From NCBI GenBank assembly GCA_038503075.1, contig JBCAML010000022.1:62001-126000 (forward strand): DNA of 64,000 bases, in the 5' to 3' direction. Both the position numbers and the translations under genes were made by a program. The notes under the pieces were generated by a model. It saw nothing but the letters and a program-made list of their open reading frames with translations, searched no databases and was not told where the DNA came from. The DNA is from Gyromitra esculenta (Eukaryota > Ascomycota > Pezizomycetes > Pezizales > Discinaceae). This document shows positions 41,554 to 53,293 of the stretch, one piece after another (position 1 is the first letter of the stretch; every line of letters starts with the position of its first letter).

Positions 41554-43942
41554 AGTATCTATTGCTTAGACATTAATATCCGAGAACAGGCACGTATTTC
41601 CCGGTACATTGGTTCAACGGTTTGCAGCCGCAAACTAGTATTGCATGGATTTAATCGATAGGCTCATGCTTGTGAGTGCTGACATCGTTTGCAGGGGTCT
41701 GCATAAACCATGGGATAGGATTTTTGAAGAAACCTTATTGCACCAACTGATACGGCATACCCCACATAACTATTTTGCCGTGTACGGCGAATTCTAGGAG
41801 ATTACGCTTTCGTTTCATAGTATATCACTCGGTTATTGAAGCGTTGCTGGAAAAAGTAGCGATATCGCTTGGTACTACTCGACGAAAGTTAAAGTATCCG
41901 GATGCCAAGAAACCCTAACCCACATATAGCACATAGTTTTCTGCGTGTATTCTCATCAATCCTTGTTTTATAAGTCACAAAAATGACCAAATGAATCAAA
42001 TAATGTGGATATTTGCTTATGTCGAGCATAAAATATTATGTATGGTCCATATACCCACGGTTGCTGAGAGTCGACTTTGCCAAAAATTTCTTGGCGTCCG
42101 GATACTTTAATTTTCGTCGAGTAGCTTCTTGCTTATTCAATCCTGGTAGAAGCCCTCACCTTAAGATTATGTATATAGTAATAAAACCAATAACGAGGGG
42201 TTTTCTGGTAGCTATTAATCCGGCTCATGGACATCCGAGTATCAGTCGAATAGTCCAAAGCTGGCAGATCAGGAAAGCTACGTCAAGACGTATTGGAATT
42301 GCCACTGGTATCCCTAACATCTAATAGTAGTTGGATTTATTGCAACTACTCATCTACCCATCTTAGAGCCATTTTCCCCATCGCATCATGGACCTGCAGC
42401 TACATCTCTTGAAAACAGGATCAGATTTGTGCTTATTGATAACAAATGTAGAAACTGAATTCAACTAAATATGATATCCTCTCACTCGTCATCGTAGCAA
42501 TCCCCCTCCCAATACCTAAATAAGCAGAACCTCAACCGTAACCGTAACTGTGACTTCACCGAAACCTCCGTTTGTCGTACGAGATTGTCGTTGACTCCTA
42601 AGCTCAAGATCAATGAACCAAAACCAACAATAGTTCGAATACGAAAGTGTACACATTTCAAGTTCAAGTTGAGCAGACATCGTCTTCACATGTGTCACTC
42701 GAAGACAGTTTTCGGACTTGGGACTTAGAACATCAAGTTCAGACCATTTGATGGGAGGTACATTTATGTTCCGATGTTGTTCGCTAGTTATGAGTGACTG
42801 CCGGCTTCGCGTCTCCAGTCTCCAGACTTAAGGCATAAAAACAAACCTTAATCCCAATCACACTAACTAAATATATTATATTTATTGCAAAGCCATCTGC
42901 AATAAAATCATCAGCCCTCTCCCATATCTGGTTATCCGCATATCGACGAAGAGAAGGCCGTTGAAGATGCATCGAAGGCTTCATCTCAACGAAGATAGTA
43001 CATAGTGAAGTTAGTGGTTCCAGGCCTCTCTAGGCGTTTACACTGCGGAGCTGCCACGTATCCTTCTCCAGGCGGAAACATATTTTTGGGCAAGTTATAC
43101 GAGACTATGTAAGTTATATGCCGGGCATTGCCAAGTCCAAGCACTAACCTCGCTGTAGGGTGTCTGCTCTGGGGATTTCGTGGGGCGTACAGCCGCATCC
43201 CAAAAGTCTTTGCACCCTAACAACCTGAGAGCACAGTAACAAGTCACTATACCAGGTTGTAAGAGAGTAATTAAAAAGAGAAATATACACATAAATATTA
43301 GCATACTAGTCATACGTAGTATAGCGATTAAATAATCACCTTCTAGCAAAGTTATACTTTAAAATTGCTAGTAGTTAGGCTTGGTGGCTATAGTAGAAGG
43401 GGTGCAATGACTTTTAAGACGCGGCTGTACATTACTTCTAAAAGGAAAATTTTGGGTTTAGCTGTATAAAAGATCGCCATGAGTGTTCACAAGGGGCGTG
43501 GAGGCACGAGTATCTTGCAATCTACAGTGAAATTCCCTCACCACAGGTTATCGCATGTTGCCTATCCCTAACTCCACAAACATCAACCATAATACCTCGT
43601 TTTGCATACAATCTCTTTAGAGACGAGAGTATACAGAATACGTACTGGCCTAGATACAAAACCCTTAGTTAATTGCCCCCGAGAAAATCCAAGAAACCTG
43701 CAAATGCAGCAGCCACACCTCACGACAGCTGTTATCGAAGAAGTACGTAACAAAAATAGATAGCCAAACGATACTTTGGTCGGTGTCGTTCCTCCACTTT
43801 CGACTGCACACCTCCAGAACTTAAGCTTCCTAACCTTCCCAGCGCCGCAGTGGTCAACCATTCATAGTTCACCAAGGCTGCACCCGCTAAACTCATGCCA
43901 CCTAATCCCGCATTAAAAGGATCCATGGAATAGTATAGCGCG
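41554..43942. other. Gene-poor stretch between the zinc-finger paralogues
   Basis: Apart from the inverted-repeat element at 41875-42124, I see only short frames without features. A possible downstream exon of paralogue 2 (43989-43732, MDPFNAGLGGMSLAGAAL) is not convincingly spliced. Confidence 0.4.
41875..42124. mobile_element. MITE-like element with 38-bp terminal inverted repeats
   Basis: 41875-41912 (CTACTCGACGAAAGTTAAAG...) pairs with 42087-42124 apart from a few transitions. Total 250 bp, non-coding. An 11-bp telomere-type motif (AACCCTAACCC) begins at 41911 at the inner edge of the left arm. Confidence 0.75.
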
Positions 43943-45115
43943 TTACCGCTGTGGGCGTTGCCGTGGTGGAACTGGTATCTTAGGTACATGGACTTCCGAT
44001 TTCATATGCATCTTCAGGCTACCCGTGCTTCTGAACTTTTTCGTTTTGTTAGGACAGAGCGGACACATCAGGCTGACTTTTTTCAGCTCAGGAGACTTAG
44101 GGTTTTTGGGTCGATTTGTAAGATTTTGATGAGTTGAGGGTGGGGGCAATTTTCTGCGCACGGTATTTGCGCGGTATCCACCGTATCCGTCAACTGAGCA
44201 TCGAAGGAGAGGAAAGGTTTTGACGCTGTTTACGCCGTCTTGGCCCCTTCCGAGAACATAGTCGGATGTTCTGACGAAACTGTTCGTAGAATTTGGGTCG
44301 CAGCTGCCACCAGGGATAATGCTATTGAAGGGGCTGTATAAGGACACTTTTGGATCTACATAGCTCGTGTTGCTACTACAACCCGCGATATTTTCAGAAG
44401 GCATATATGCGGGATTTCCTGGGTGCCAGTAATTTTTTCTCCTATATGAAGAGCGCCTGGCAGATTCTAAAGAACTCATGAAAGATTTGGACCAATAGTC
44501 CTCCGGATCCTCGTGCTGCATGTTGTCAAACTCGTTTACGGAGCCTTCGACGAGTGTCAACGCTGAAAATGTGCCATCTAGGTCTTTGGCAGCGTCAAGG
44601 GTAGGATTTCTAATAGGTGAAGGAAGACTAGTGTTGCCCGTACTACCTACGCTTTGGTTCGTGAGGGGGGCGGCGATGCCTTTGGCAGGTGTAAATGTAT
44701 TGTCACAATAATCACCACCACCATCATCGCTACTATCCGAACCCTGGGTTGGTATATAATCGCACCATGCAGTTGGATTGGAACGGTCGATGTTGGGATC
44801 TGTACTTCTAATAATCGGGGGGTATGGGTTTTTGTAATATGTGGATGGGATGGGGTTGATTTCGAGTTTCTCCAGCCATGATAGAGTCGCGGGGTGGCGG
44901 GCGCCGTTGGATAGGGACTTCTTGGGGCATTCTATGTCCATATGTCTAGGACACTCGCGAGACGCCGCCATTACATGACGTTCCACTGCGCCTTCCGATG
45001 TGAATCCCTGCCCACATATTTTGCAGTAATGATCGGGGGACAAGAAATGGACCGCGTCGACTAGATGAGTTCCCCCTTTCCCGTAATATATCTGACATTT
45101 GTTGCGAAATGGCAT
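43943..45115 (-). CDS. C2H2 zinc-finger protein, paralogue 2
   Basis: 390 residues from ATG 45115. An N-terminal C2H2-like finger (YCKICGQGFTSEGAVERHV ... C) is followed by a long, disordered, Ser/Pro/Asn-rich middle. The C-terminal finger (CPLCP, KTKKF, SLKMHMKSEVHVPK) matches paralogue 1 at 23 of 29 aligned positions. After it comes a short basic tail (PPRQRPQR); a GTAACG just before the stop could be a donor, so another exon is possible. The N-terminal parts of the two paralogues differ, so they diverged fast outside the finger. Probable DNA/RNA-binding protein. Confidence 0.75.
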   Translation of the reverse strand: MPFRNKCQIYYGKGGTHLVDAVHFLSPDHYCKICGQGFTSEGAVERHVMAASRECPRHMDIECPKKSLSNGARHPATLSWLEKLEINPIPSTYYKNPYPPIIRSTDPNIDRSNPTAWCDYIPTQGSDSSDDGGGDYCDNTFTPAKGIAAPLTNQSVGSTGNTSLPSPIRNPTLDAAKDLDGTFSALTLVEGSVNEFDNMQHEDPEDYWSKSFMSSLESARRSSYRRKNYWHPGNPAYMPSENIAGCSSNTSYVDPKVSLYSPFNSIIPGGSCDPNSTNSFVRTSDYVLGRGQDGVNSVKTFPLLRCSVDGYGGYRANTVRRKLPPPSTHQNLTNRPKNPKSPELKKVSLMCPLCPNKTKKFRSTGSLKMHMKSEVHVPKIPVPPRQRPQR

Positions 45116-45204
45116 CGAGAAGGTCGAGGTACCGGCTATCGTCTAGGTTGCGACCTAAGCACACAGAGTTCACAAAGTATGGTATGTAAGGCGGCTCTCG
45201 ACAC

Positions 45205-45269
45205 TTTTCAGGCCTCCCATCTTTAAAGCTTGAGTGCGGGGGTATGTTACCCTCCAGAACTACCAATCA
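45205..45269 (-). promoter_or_regulatory. Upstream box shared by the two zinc-finger genes, copy 2
   Basis: Counterpart of 41486-41553, 90 bp upstream of the ATG of paralogue 2. A MITE-like element begins 64 bp further upstream. Confidence 0.65.
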
Positions 45270-45332
45270 TGCATCCTCCGCCGCTATTTATGCACAATAC
45301 TTTATCTCTATGCATGAGAAGTTCAAAGGCGC

Positions 45333-45512
45333 TACCGTAGTGTTTGGTGAAATTCGTTCCGGTGGTAGTAGGTAAAACATGTATAGGACATGTTGACTTT
45401 CCGTGATTTTCCGCCAAAAGCCCCCAGCGGCATCATAAACGTAGAGTTTTAACAGACTATATCCACCCCTTACCTACTAGCGCCGGAACGAATTTCACTA
45501 AATACTACGGTA
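45333..45512. mobile_element. MITE-like element with 43-bp terminal inverted repeats (TA-flanked)
   Basis: 45333-45375 (TACCGTAGTGTTTGGTGAAA...) is the inverted complement of 45470-45512 with a handful of mismatches. Both ends are TA, consistent with a Tc1/mariner-type target. 180 bp, non-coding, placed in the promoter of zinc-finger paralogue 2. Confidence 0.8.
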
Positions 45513-48485
45513 TCTGTATTTTCTTGGTTGAATCACCGTCACTGTCTTAGGGCTACAAGGACATATGGATGTTTTGAGGCTCACCTGCTCACCAGACGAG
45601 CCATCATTTCAGAAAAACATCTAGGAACAAATAAATAGAACTACTGTATAAAAGAACGAAAATAGTTGTTGCTCAATATTACCTTTTCTTTGAAAAATTC
45701 GATCCACCATGGCTGCCAAGCCGTTGTTGGTGGATGGCCAAGTTCAGCCAGTAGGTAGTTTACCAGCCCGAGCTCAAGCAACAGTAGCTGGTGGTCAAGG
45801 TTAGGGTTCGTCGATACTCGAGAAATTATCTTGATCGCAATCAACTAGTTAGCTTTGCTGCTCCCTAAGCACACAAATAGTTAGCGATAAGCGAGAAACA
45901 TAATTCATGAAACAAATTATTTTTACGACCCCGCGTTCTCATGTTGTGTAGGCATTTTGAGGAAATATCAATATCACTTCATAACCTATCACTCGTCGCT
46001 TCAAAATATACTTCCTAATCATATGGCTTTGCCTTAACCTTGGGGTGTGCAGCGGTTTCTAAAGACTCCGTGCAGCGACTGACTAGAAACAATAACGATA
46101 AACAGTAATAAGGAACAGAACCATGGCTATATATTCTAAAATTGCTGGTAGGGTTTAACCTATCATAGTAAATAACAACTCCAATCTAGCTTGAACAGTA
46201 CGCGTAGGATCAAAATTTAGGTAAGTGCAGCAATGGACATGACGAGATTCTAACTTGTTGTTCCCGAGAGATTTCTTTTTCTAACTTCAGTTGCCTTACC
46301 AGCGCACGGCACAGGAATTCGGAGGTCTATGCGCAGTAAGGTCTATGGATTCGGGAAATCCTACCGGTAGCAGAGAAATATACTGAGAAAAGGCTGTGAC
46401 AAGGAACAGCTCAGGCAGGCGACTCATTTGTCCATGCCTCTCAGGAAAAGTGGTCAAGTTCTAAGTCGGCTTAGGATAACTATATTTACTTAAACGTCTC
46501 AGGAAAACAGCCCAATCACATCCCACTACCTGTAGTCTATTCTTCCCTATTAAGCTCTGTGCATTAACACTAAGTCATGTGTAACTTCACATGTGGTCAT
46601 TTACTCGACTTCTTAGATATAGTTCGTGCTTATTAGCAGAATGGTATTTCCTAGTGAGATCTCAATACTGTATATGGAAAGGCTATTTGCGCCTAATGCT
46701 CCGATATTTCATGTTCCAGTAGCCGCCTCAGAGAAAACTCTTACCACATGAAAATACCGCCTCGAGACTGCCTCAAATCCAAGGGTTTATAAAGATTCCT
46801 GCCACGTATATAACACTTCGCCCGGTGGCGGTATATTCTATCAGGTTCGATAGTAGCTAAATCTACAGTCTATGTGTTTTGGCACTCCTTATCTCAAACT
46901 CTTAGCGCCCTCCGCGCTATCCGAACCCAACGCGGTATTACGCGCGTACTCACCAGACGACTAGTTGTGGCAGTGCTCTGCAGCGTGTAACCCTCTTTTT
47001 ATCAACTGTAACTGGCTTGCTGGCCTTGAAGTTCTCCTTGCCTTGGTCACTTTAGCCTAGTAGCTTTTGTCGACCCTTTTGGTTGCTATGAGCTGAGCTG
47101 GCAGTCGAACCTTCGTACCGCTTCTACCTCATAACAGGCTTTTCTTGCGCTTAACACATGGCTTCGGAGGGCTTCCGAGTCCTTTGCTTCATTTTATTTA
47201 ACCGATTTAGAGGCTATTTCGTTCTTACTAGCTAATGGAGTTGAATTTTGCGCCCCATCCAGTTTGGGACACATGGACCACATAGCAGTTCAGCTCAGGT
47301 CACCCGCATAGCAACAGAGCCTCACACCAATACTCTACGATTACTCGCCAGCACAACCCTTGAACATAGCCGAGACATCACGCAGATTGTAACCAAGCTT
47401 TCGGACACTCTGTGGATGGAAAGATGTCGAGCTTGGAAAGAGTCATTCTACAAGCTGCCTTGCAAGCATGCTCTATCCAATCAGGGACTAACCTAGAACA
47501 ATTTACCTATCCCTACATTAACTAATCCGTCACAGTGGCCCTTGCATATGATAGCTGTCTCACTCATCCTATTGGCGAGGGTTAACTGAATGGCACAGAG
47601 AAACGGGTACCTAGGTACATACAACGCAGTGGTGAAGATCCCACCAGCGGCACAGACAGCTGCTTATTGCGAGCCACGTCGGACGTGAAAGCCTAGACAT
47701 GAGAGCCTCAAAGTAAGGAGGCTTAGGTAGAACGGAGTCTAAGCGTAGGTTATCGTAGAGGTAAGTAGAATAGGGGGGTGCCTGATCCGTTCGCTCATTC
47801 TTAGGTATATAAAGAAGCTCACATCCTTCTCTTAAATGTAACATGCACATCGACAGTATATCCACACCTACTCACGAGGCCAGCGATATTTCCCTGTTTA
47901 GGAGCTCCCAGAAGACCGAGTTCTATAAGAGTCAACCAATATTCGGTTGACAGGTTCCTTAGATTCCTAGTCGCATCCCTATCTCTTCCATCTTATCAGA
48001 TCTAAACAATACTCGCGAAAACATCCAAGTAATCAAGAAGAATCACGCCCTGTACCAATGCAAAGGTCTTGTGTCGCCGCTGTCTCTCCTGGCACTTCTT
48101 TGCTTCTACTCCGCCAGACCCACAGAAAAACATGGCAACATGGATTATCTCGAGAACACTTATTACTCCGAGCAACTTGTTCCCCTAGGGCAAACTTCAG
48201 CGTATCCAACAAGCCTCATTTTAGACACTCCAAACCACTTGAGAAATGGATGGTTTACCAGCATATTCAGAACTGGTGGGACTCATTAAAACAAGCATGG
48301 GGAGCGAAGCCATCACAGGAAATAAAGAAAGCAAAAGAGGCAAGTTTGTTCACGAATATTAGAGGCAACGAAAGTCTAACTGGTGACCTCAGGAACCGAG
48401 TGAGGTCAAGTTAGGTAAATCAAACTAGAACCAATTTTGCTTAGCTTTTAAAAAATTTAAATTTTTTTTTAAAAGTGCAACGAGA
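45513..48485. other. Gene-poor stretch
   Basis: Nearly 3 kb of AT-rich sequence with short frames only. The frame 48058-48414 may include 5' exon sequence of the GIY-YIG-like gene, but no consistent splice join to it was found. Confidence 0.4.
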
Positions 48486-48509
48486 TTGACTCGATATTTC
48501 ACTATAGGC

Positions 48510-49457
48510 CTGAAGAAAGATCAAACAACCGCGAACGAGCTGCAAAAGCCACAAAAACTCCACATAACACGCGGGGAAGTAACGTATACGCCCAAGAGCG
48601 TCAAAAAGAAGAGCCAGAAAAGAGCCCAAATACAAACTAGGGACAGGCTAGGACCCCCCCTCCCCCTGCGGATAACTAGGTCCCTAACAATATCTTATAG
48701 CCGCTCTCAGTATTTCCAGCGCCCAGATACCAACGACTATTTCTCGACTCAGCTTCATCAGACTTTATGTTACTTCCACTCCGAAGTGCTCAGCGGCGCC
48801 CTTCCAGCTTCAACGTCCGTGAAAACGTACTTGGCAACGACCCACTTCAACGACATATTCCAGCTGTTCACAGACGCCACCCTCCCAGAGACGAAAGAGA
48901 TGATCCGCTGTGCCAGAACCATAGGCCTAGCTGCAAGCTTCCCGCTACTGAACCGGAACTGTTGGGTCCCCAAACAAGGCTGCTATATCAACGGAATCAC
49001 AACACCGAATAAAGACCGCGGATACTATGTTGGTGGGTCAGCAAGTATTTCGCCGAGGCCCTTTCCAATAACCCGGCCGTCGTGCGGGACACTTAGCTCT
49101 GAGCCGAATCCGATCTCGAAGCCGGGGGTTTACTATGGAGTTGGCCGGCGGATTGCCCAGCACATTGACGACGATTCTCGTGCCCGCGGGAAACTAAGCG
49201 CTCACTACAAATTTATGGAAGGGCCGGGGAACCATTATGACTTCCGGTTGCTCGCTGCATTTAATGAGGAGGTTGAGGCCGGTGCGGTGTGGGTTTTGGA
49301 GGCTTTCTTTGTACTTGAGTTTAGGCTCTTGAAACAGTGGGACACTCGAGGTGGTGATCTGGGATATGTTGGACTAAATCGAGTTTCCCCGTTAACAACC
49401 GCTTACGATCATCGCCCATTTGTGTCGCGATTGATACAGCTCCAGAAAGGACGATAA
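48510..49457 (+). CDS. GIY-YIG-like protein, 5' end unresolved
   Basis: An open frame of more than 300 codons with no ATG near its start. An acceptor (TATAG) at 48509 suggests that the first exon lies upstream. Motif evidence: GCYINGITTPNKDRGYYVGG (GIY-x-YIG-like, spacing slightly long), then GVGRRIAQHIDDDSRARGKL with the arginine/histidine helix of GIY-YIG nucleases, and HYKFMEG, as in uncharacterised fungal relatives. The helix AGAVWVLEAFFVLEFRLL carries glutamates of the kind that could bind the metal. GIY-YIG enzymes cut DNA; stand-alone fungal forms are mostly uncharacterised. The N-terminal 130 residues are basic, then helical, without known domain. Confidence 0.55.
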   Translation: MKKDQTTANELQKPQKLHITRGEVTYTPKSVKKKSQKRAQIQTRDRLGPPLPLRITRSLTISYSRSQYFQRPDTNDYFSTQLHQTLCYFHSEVLSGALPASTSVKTYLATTHFNDIFQLFTDATLPETKEMIRCARTIGLAASFPLLNRNCWVPKQGCYINGITTPNKDRGYYVGGSASISPRPFPITRPSCGTLSSEPNPISKPGVYYGVGRRIAQHIDDDSRARGKLSAHYKFMEGPGNHYDFRLLAAFNEEVEAGAVWVLEAFFVLEFRLLKQWDTRGGDLGYVGLNRVSPLTTAYDHRPFVSRLIQLQKGR

Positions 49458-52400
49458 TTATCACGAAACCAAACGGTTGATTTAGAACTCTGGCACTTGG
49501 ACACGGTATAAAGATGGAGGATAGGGAATTTGAATAATATATAAGTGGTATATGATGTGTAAGATTGTATTTATAGCGGGTGTTTTTGGTTGGATTTTTT
49601 ATTTGTAGTGATTAGTGTTAATTATAGGCCAAATTATATGGGCTAAGTAAATGCGTAATAAAGACGATATGCTATAGAAGAAACCTCTACTGCAAAGCAG
49701 TTCTACTATACCCTGATATTCTTGCAGGTAGCCAAGTTTGGGGGGGGGTGTACGAGACCTTGTCATCATCTGGAAAACCGCCTTCGTCTAGAAACAGCTA
49801 GTATGTAAATATCATGATCCTCCTTACGTCACTAGTTTACCCCAGGAGTTAGTAACAAAGATCCAAAGGAGCTGTTTACGGTGGAAGGTTCTAGCTAGTA
49901 ATAGTAGTAGCCAAAAGAAGCCAAATCTACAGCAAATCCAGAGAACCTCAACAGTAACTAAATCAACAGCTTTCCAAATCCCTACCATTCAGATAAATAA
50001 ACTGCCAAGGTTTACGGTCTGAGCCGTAGGAAGCGCCGAGTGATCCCGTGTGACGCTCTCTTAACAGGGATCCCAATACATAGAAGATCTGCGTGACTAC
50101 CAGCTGCATGTAGCTACACAGTAACCGCATAGCAAAATGCAAGGAAAATCATAGCATTCAACACCTAATATCATACCAGCTACACGTATGACGGTACCGA
50201 ATTTCATGGTGTCAGAACCTTGTTGATCAATGACAGCTCTGATTGAAAATCATTGACACGAGAACACTTTTCTCGTCGAGCCAAATCCTGATCATCCCAC
50301 AAATGGGGCAAATATATTGATTAATATCGTATCTGGCGGTATTGTCAATATTTGGCCACGTGTCTGGATAATCAAGCTGTCTGCCCTGTTTCGCGCTCTC
50401 CAGATTGCGGGAAATCCCGTAGGATCTAATAATTAGGTCCGTCTTAATGTAGCAAAATCTAGCGAAAACTTTTGGAATCCACCAAAGCATGACTATGCCA
50501 ATATGTACCCTCGATTCTCCATAGTAAACGGCTTCAATCAGCGAAACCATCACACTTTCCACTAGGAGCTACCGAGGGTTTTCCAAAGGCCATGTAAATT
50601 CCTGCCGTGGAGTCGCCATTATATAAGCTTCTCGCCCGCCAAGACAGGGACCCATCCCCACTACCCACTGCGAAGGCACGAGCAAAGAAACGTCGAATCC
50701 ACAACGCGACCGAAATCATCAATAAGTATCCTGAATAAATACTTGGATCCCCACCCAATAAATCCCCACCCGATTTAAACACCCCTCCCCCATCATTCGA
50801 TTACCCCAATCCCTCGCTCGTAGCCCCACCCCGACACCCCGACACCCTTAAATCCCAAAATAGCTGAGAATTGCACTTAAGTGGGGCTGTTGCCGAGTCG
50901 CGCACTCGTCACGTTGCATCGCATTACATCTCAGCCGTCCCGTGTTTCTGGAACCCAAACGAAGTCCCAATCTCCAATAACTGACATTTGTATCCATGGC
51001 TGACCATTCCCTCCCGACGAAACAAAAACGGTTTCTTTGAGTTTAGGGTGGCGTCCAGTAGTATATCGGGGGGGCTGAAATGGTCCAAGGCTCTGGATAT
51101 GCCGATTGAACGGCTCGTTGGGGAGGTATGCCGTGGAGGCCGGGATTCGGTACGGGTGAGCCGCTCACGGGATGTCGCGGGACGTTGTTACAAGATTGCT
51201 GCTTGCTGTGGATTGTAGGTACAAGAGTGGATGAGAGGTAGGGAGGGATTCTGTCCCGTCCGTGAATGTTGGTTGATACCAAGAAGCTATATTCGGTAAT
51301 GCTAGTAGACCTTGGATTTTTAGAATGTAAGTGTGAATGACGAGACGTGACCAGTCCCATAAACCAGTATCCGTTCCATGGACGAACAGATAACTTGAAT
51401 AGATAGCTTGGATCGAGGGTAACCGCAATAGATAAGGCGAAAGATATGGCCACAAGGCAGTCGGCCTCTAACCACAAAGTGAAATCAAGAGAAACGCCCA
51501 ACAAGGCAATTTAATAAGTAATGAAACAACCAGGCCATATTTGATCCCGCGGAGATAAGGTGATCGAATAGACGCTTTCGTAATACCCTCCGATCTTATC
51601 CCGCGCTATATTTAGATACGTTACGATTAGTACAAAAGAGACTGGTTTGAAGATCCATTGACGACAAAGGATTCTTCGACGGCCAATCCTCAAAAGAGGA
51701 TGGGGTGCGTGCTATTTATTCATAAGATCTCCACAAAAACACAGTATGTACGATGGCGCATTTAGAAAATTGAGATGCTGGGCTTTGATGAAAAGGGCAA
51801 TATCATATTCCGTGCATCCGAAGACTTGAGCGACACCTGGGTCTTCGGTATGCTAATCCGGTGGACTGGGACAAATCCGGTTGATCGGTCCAATGGGCAT
51901 GTCGTCAGAGTTGCAAAAGGATTAATAGAGAGGTTGGGGAACTTCTATATCGGGAGAGTTAGAGTTTCGCTTGGTTTTATCAAGATTGCGAGTGGGAGTC
52001 GTAAAAGTCGAGAGGCTGGAGTTTCGGTGGTGGGGCGCCAGCTACTACACAGCTAAATCATGAGCCAGAGCGGTAAAAGCTTAGCGAGGCGGGACTCGCG
52101 AGACTCAAGCTCTTTTCTTAGCTCTCTCGTTAATTGAGCCTCAACACGTGTTTCCCCAATGAACCTCTCCCCATCTTTAATGCCAAGACCCACACACTGT
52201 TTCGTCTGCGTTCCTGGACTGAGAAACGCAATTCCCACGTCACGGAAAACGTAACAGGAAACGGACATGGGATAATCCACCGGCATACTGCTGCTGGTGT
52301 GGTGGTGCAGCGGCAGCAAGAACCAACCCGAGCCAGCCTTGGCAAGAATTGTTTCGAGAGAAGTAAATTTGGCCAACCTGCTCTGAGTTCAGCTCTGGGA

Positions 52401-52907
52401 CGGGCGTACCACCGCTTCCGGGAGGATGCTGAGGGGGTTGGGGGGAGGTAAGAGGGTTGGGGTTATTGTGGGCTGTATGGACTGAAGAGAAAAAGCAGAG
52501 GCTGGAAAACAGGAACAAAACACCCCTGTCTGCACCCCTGCCCGGAACCTTGTAACCCCTCCTGGGTGCGGTTGTCTCGCCAACGTTGGTGTGATGGTGT
52601 TTCCCCATGGAGTTAGACGGGGTGCGGGAAGGTGTGTGCTGGCTGGCCAGATGGACGAACAACGACAGCGTTGGCCGGGGGATGGATTGGTTTCCAGTGC
52701 ATCCCAACCTCCGTGTAGGAGGCACACACACACCTGAGGAGGAGGGAGAGAACTTACCGGCCTCTCGCTTTTTGTGCAGCTGGGTCAGTGAGAGCAAGAG
52801 CCGTGGTGAGAAAAAGACGAGGAAAAGGTGGCTGGTCGGTCTGTTAGCGTACGTATGTAGGCAGCAGGTAGGTACATGGGAGTACTTCTGTGCTCTGTTC
52901 CTTGCTC
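49458..52907. other. Long gene-poor stretch
   Basis: AT-rich, with short frames only. A 93-codon frame at 51775-52056 (MLGFDEKGNIIFRASEDLSD) has an ATG and plausible composition but no family I recognise. Sequences from about 52.1 kb upward are probably the regulatory region of the membrane-protein gene. Confidence 0.4.
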
Positions 52908-53045
52908 TGCCCTCCACCTTCCTCCTCTTTTCTTCTTCTTCCCTCTCTTCCTCGTCTTTCTCCCTCCCTCCCTCCCTCCCTTCCCTCTACCTCTCTTCCT
53001 TTCCCTCCCTTCCCTCCTCTCGCTCTCGCTCGCTCCCTCCACCCC
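52908..53045 (+). promoter_or_regulatory. Pyrimidine-rich promoter/5' UTR tract
   Basis: About 135 bases almost purely C and T (CCCTCCCTCCCTCCC, CTCTCGCTCTCGCTCGCTC), upstream of the gene starting at 53294. CT-rich tracts near transcription starts are common in highly expressed fungal genes. Open frames running through it are artefacts. Confidence 0.55.
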
Positions 53046-53293
53046 TCTGAGTCTGCAGTCTGTCCCGTACCTGCATACACTTCCTCTTGGTTGGTCATCG
53101 ACAGTTGCTCGGTTTGTCTTCCCTCTCTTTGTTTGCCGAGTGTCAGTTCTATCATTTCCCCTGCTGACCCCCAGCCTCCTCTATTCCAAAAGATTGACTT
53201 CGCTGCATCCTTTCTCGCTACCATCCATCACTTCCTTTCCACGACTGACGATTTCTGCTGCTCTTCACGACCCAATTGCTCATTCCGCCCACC

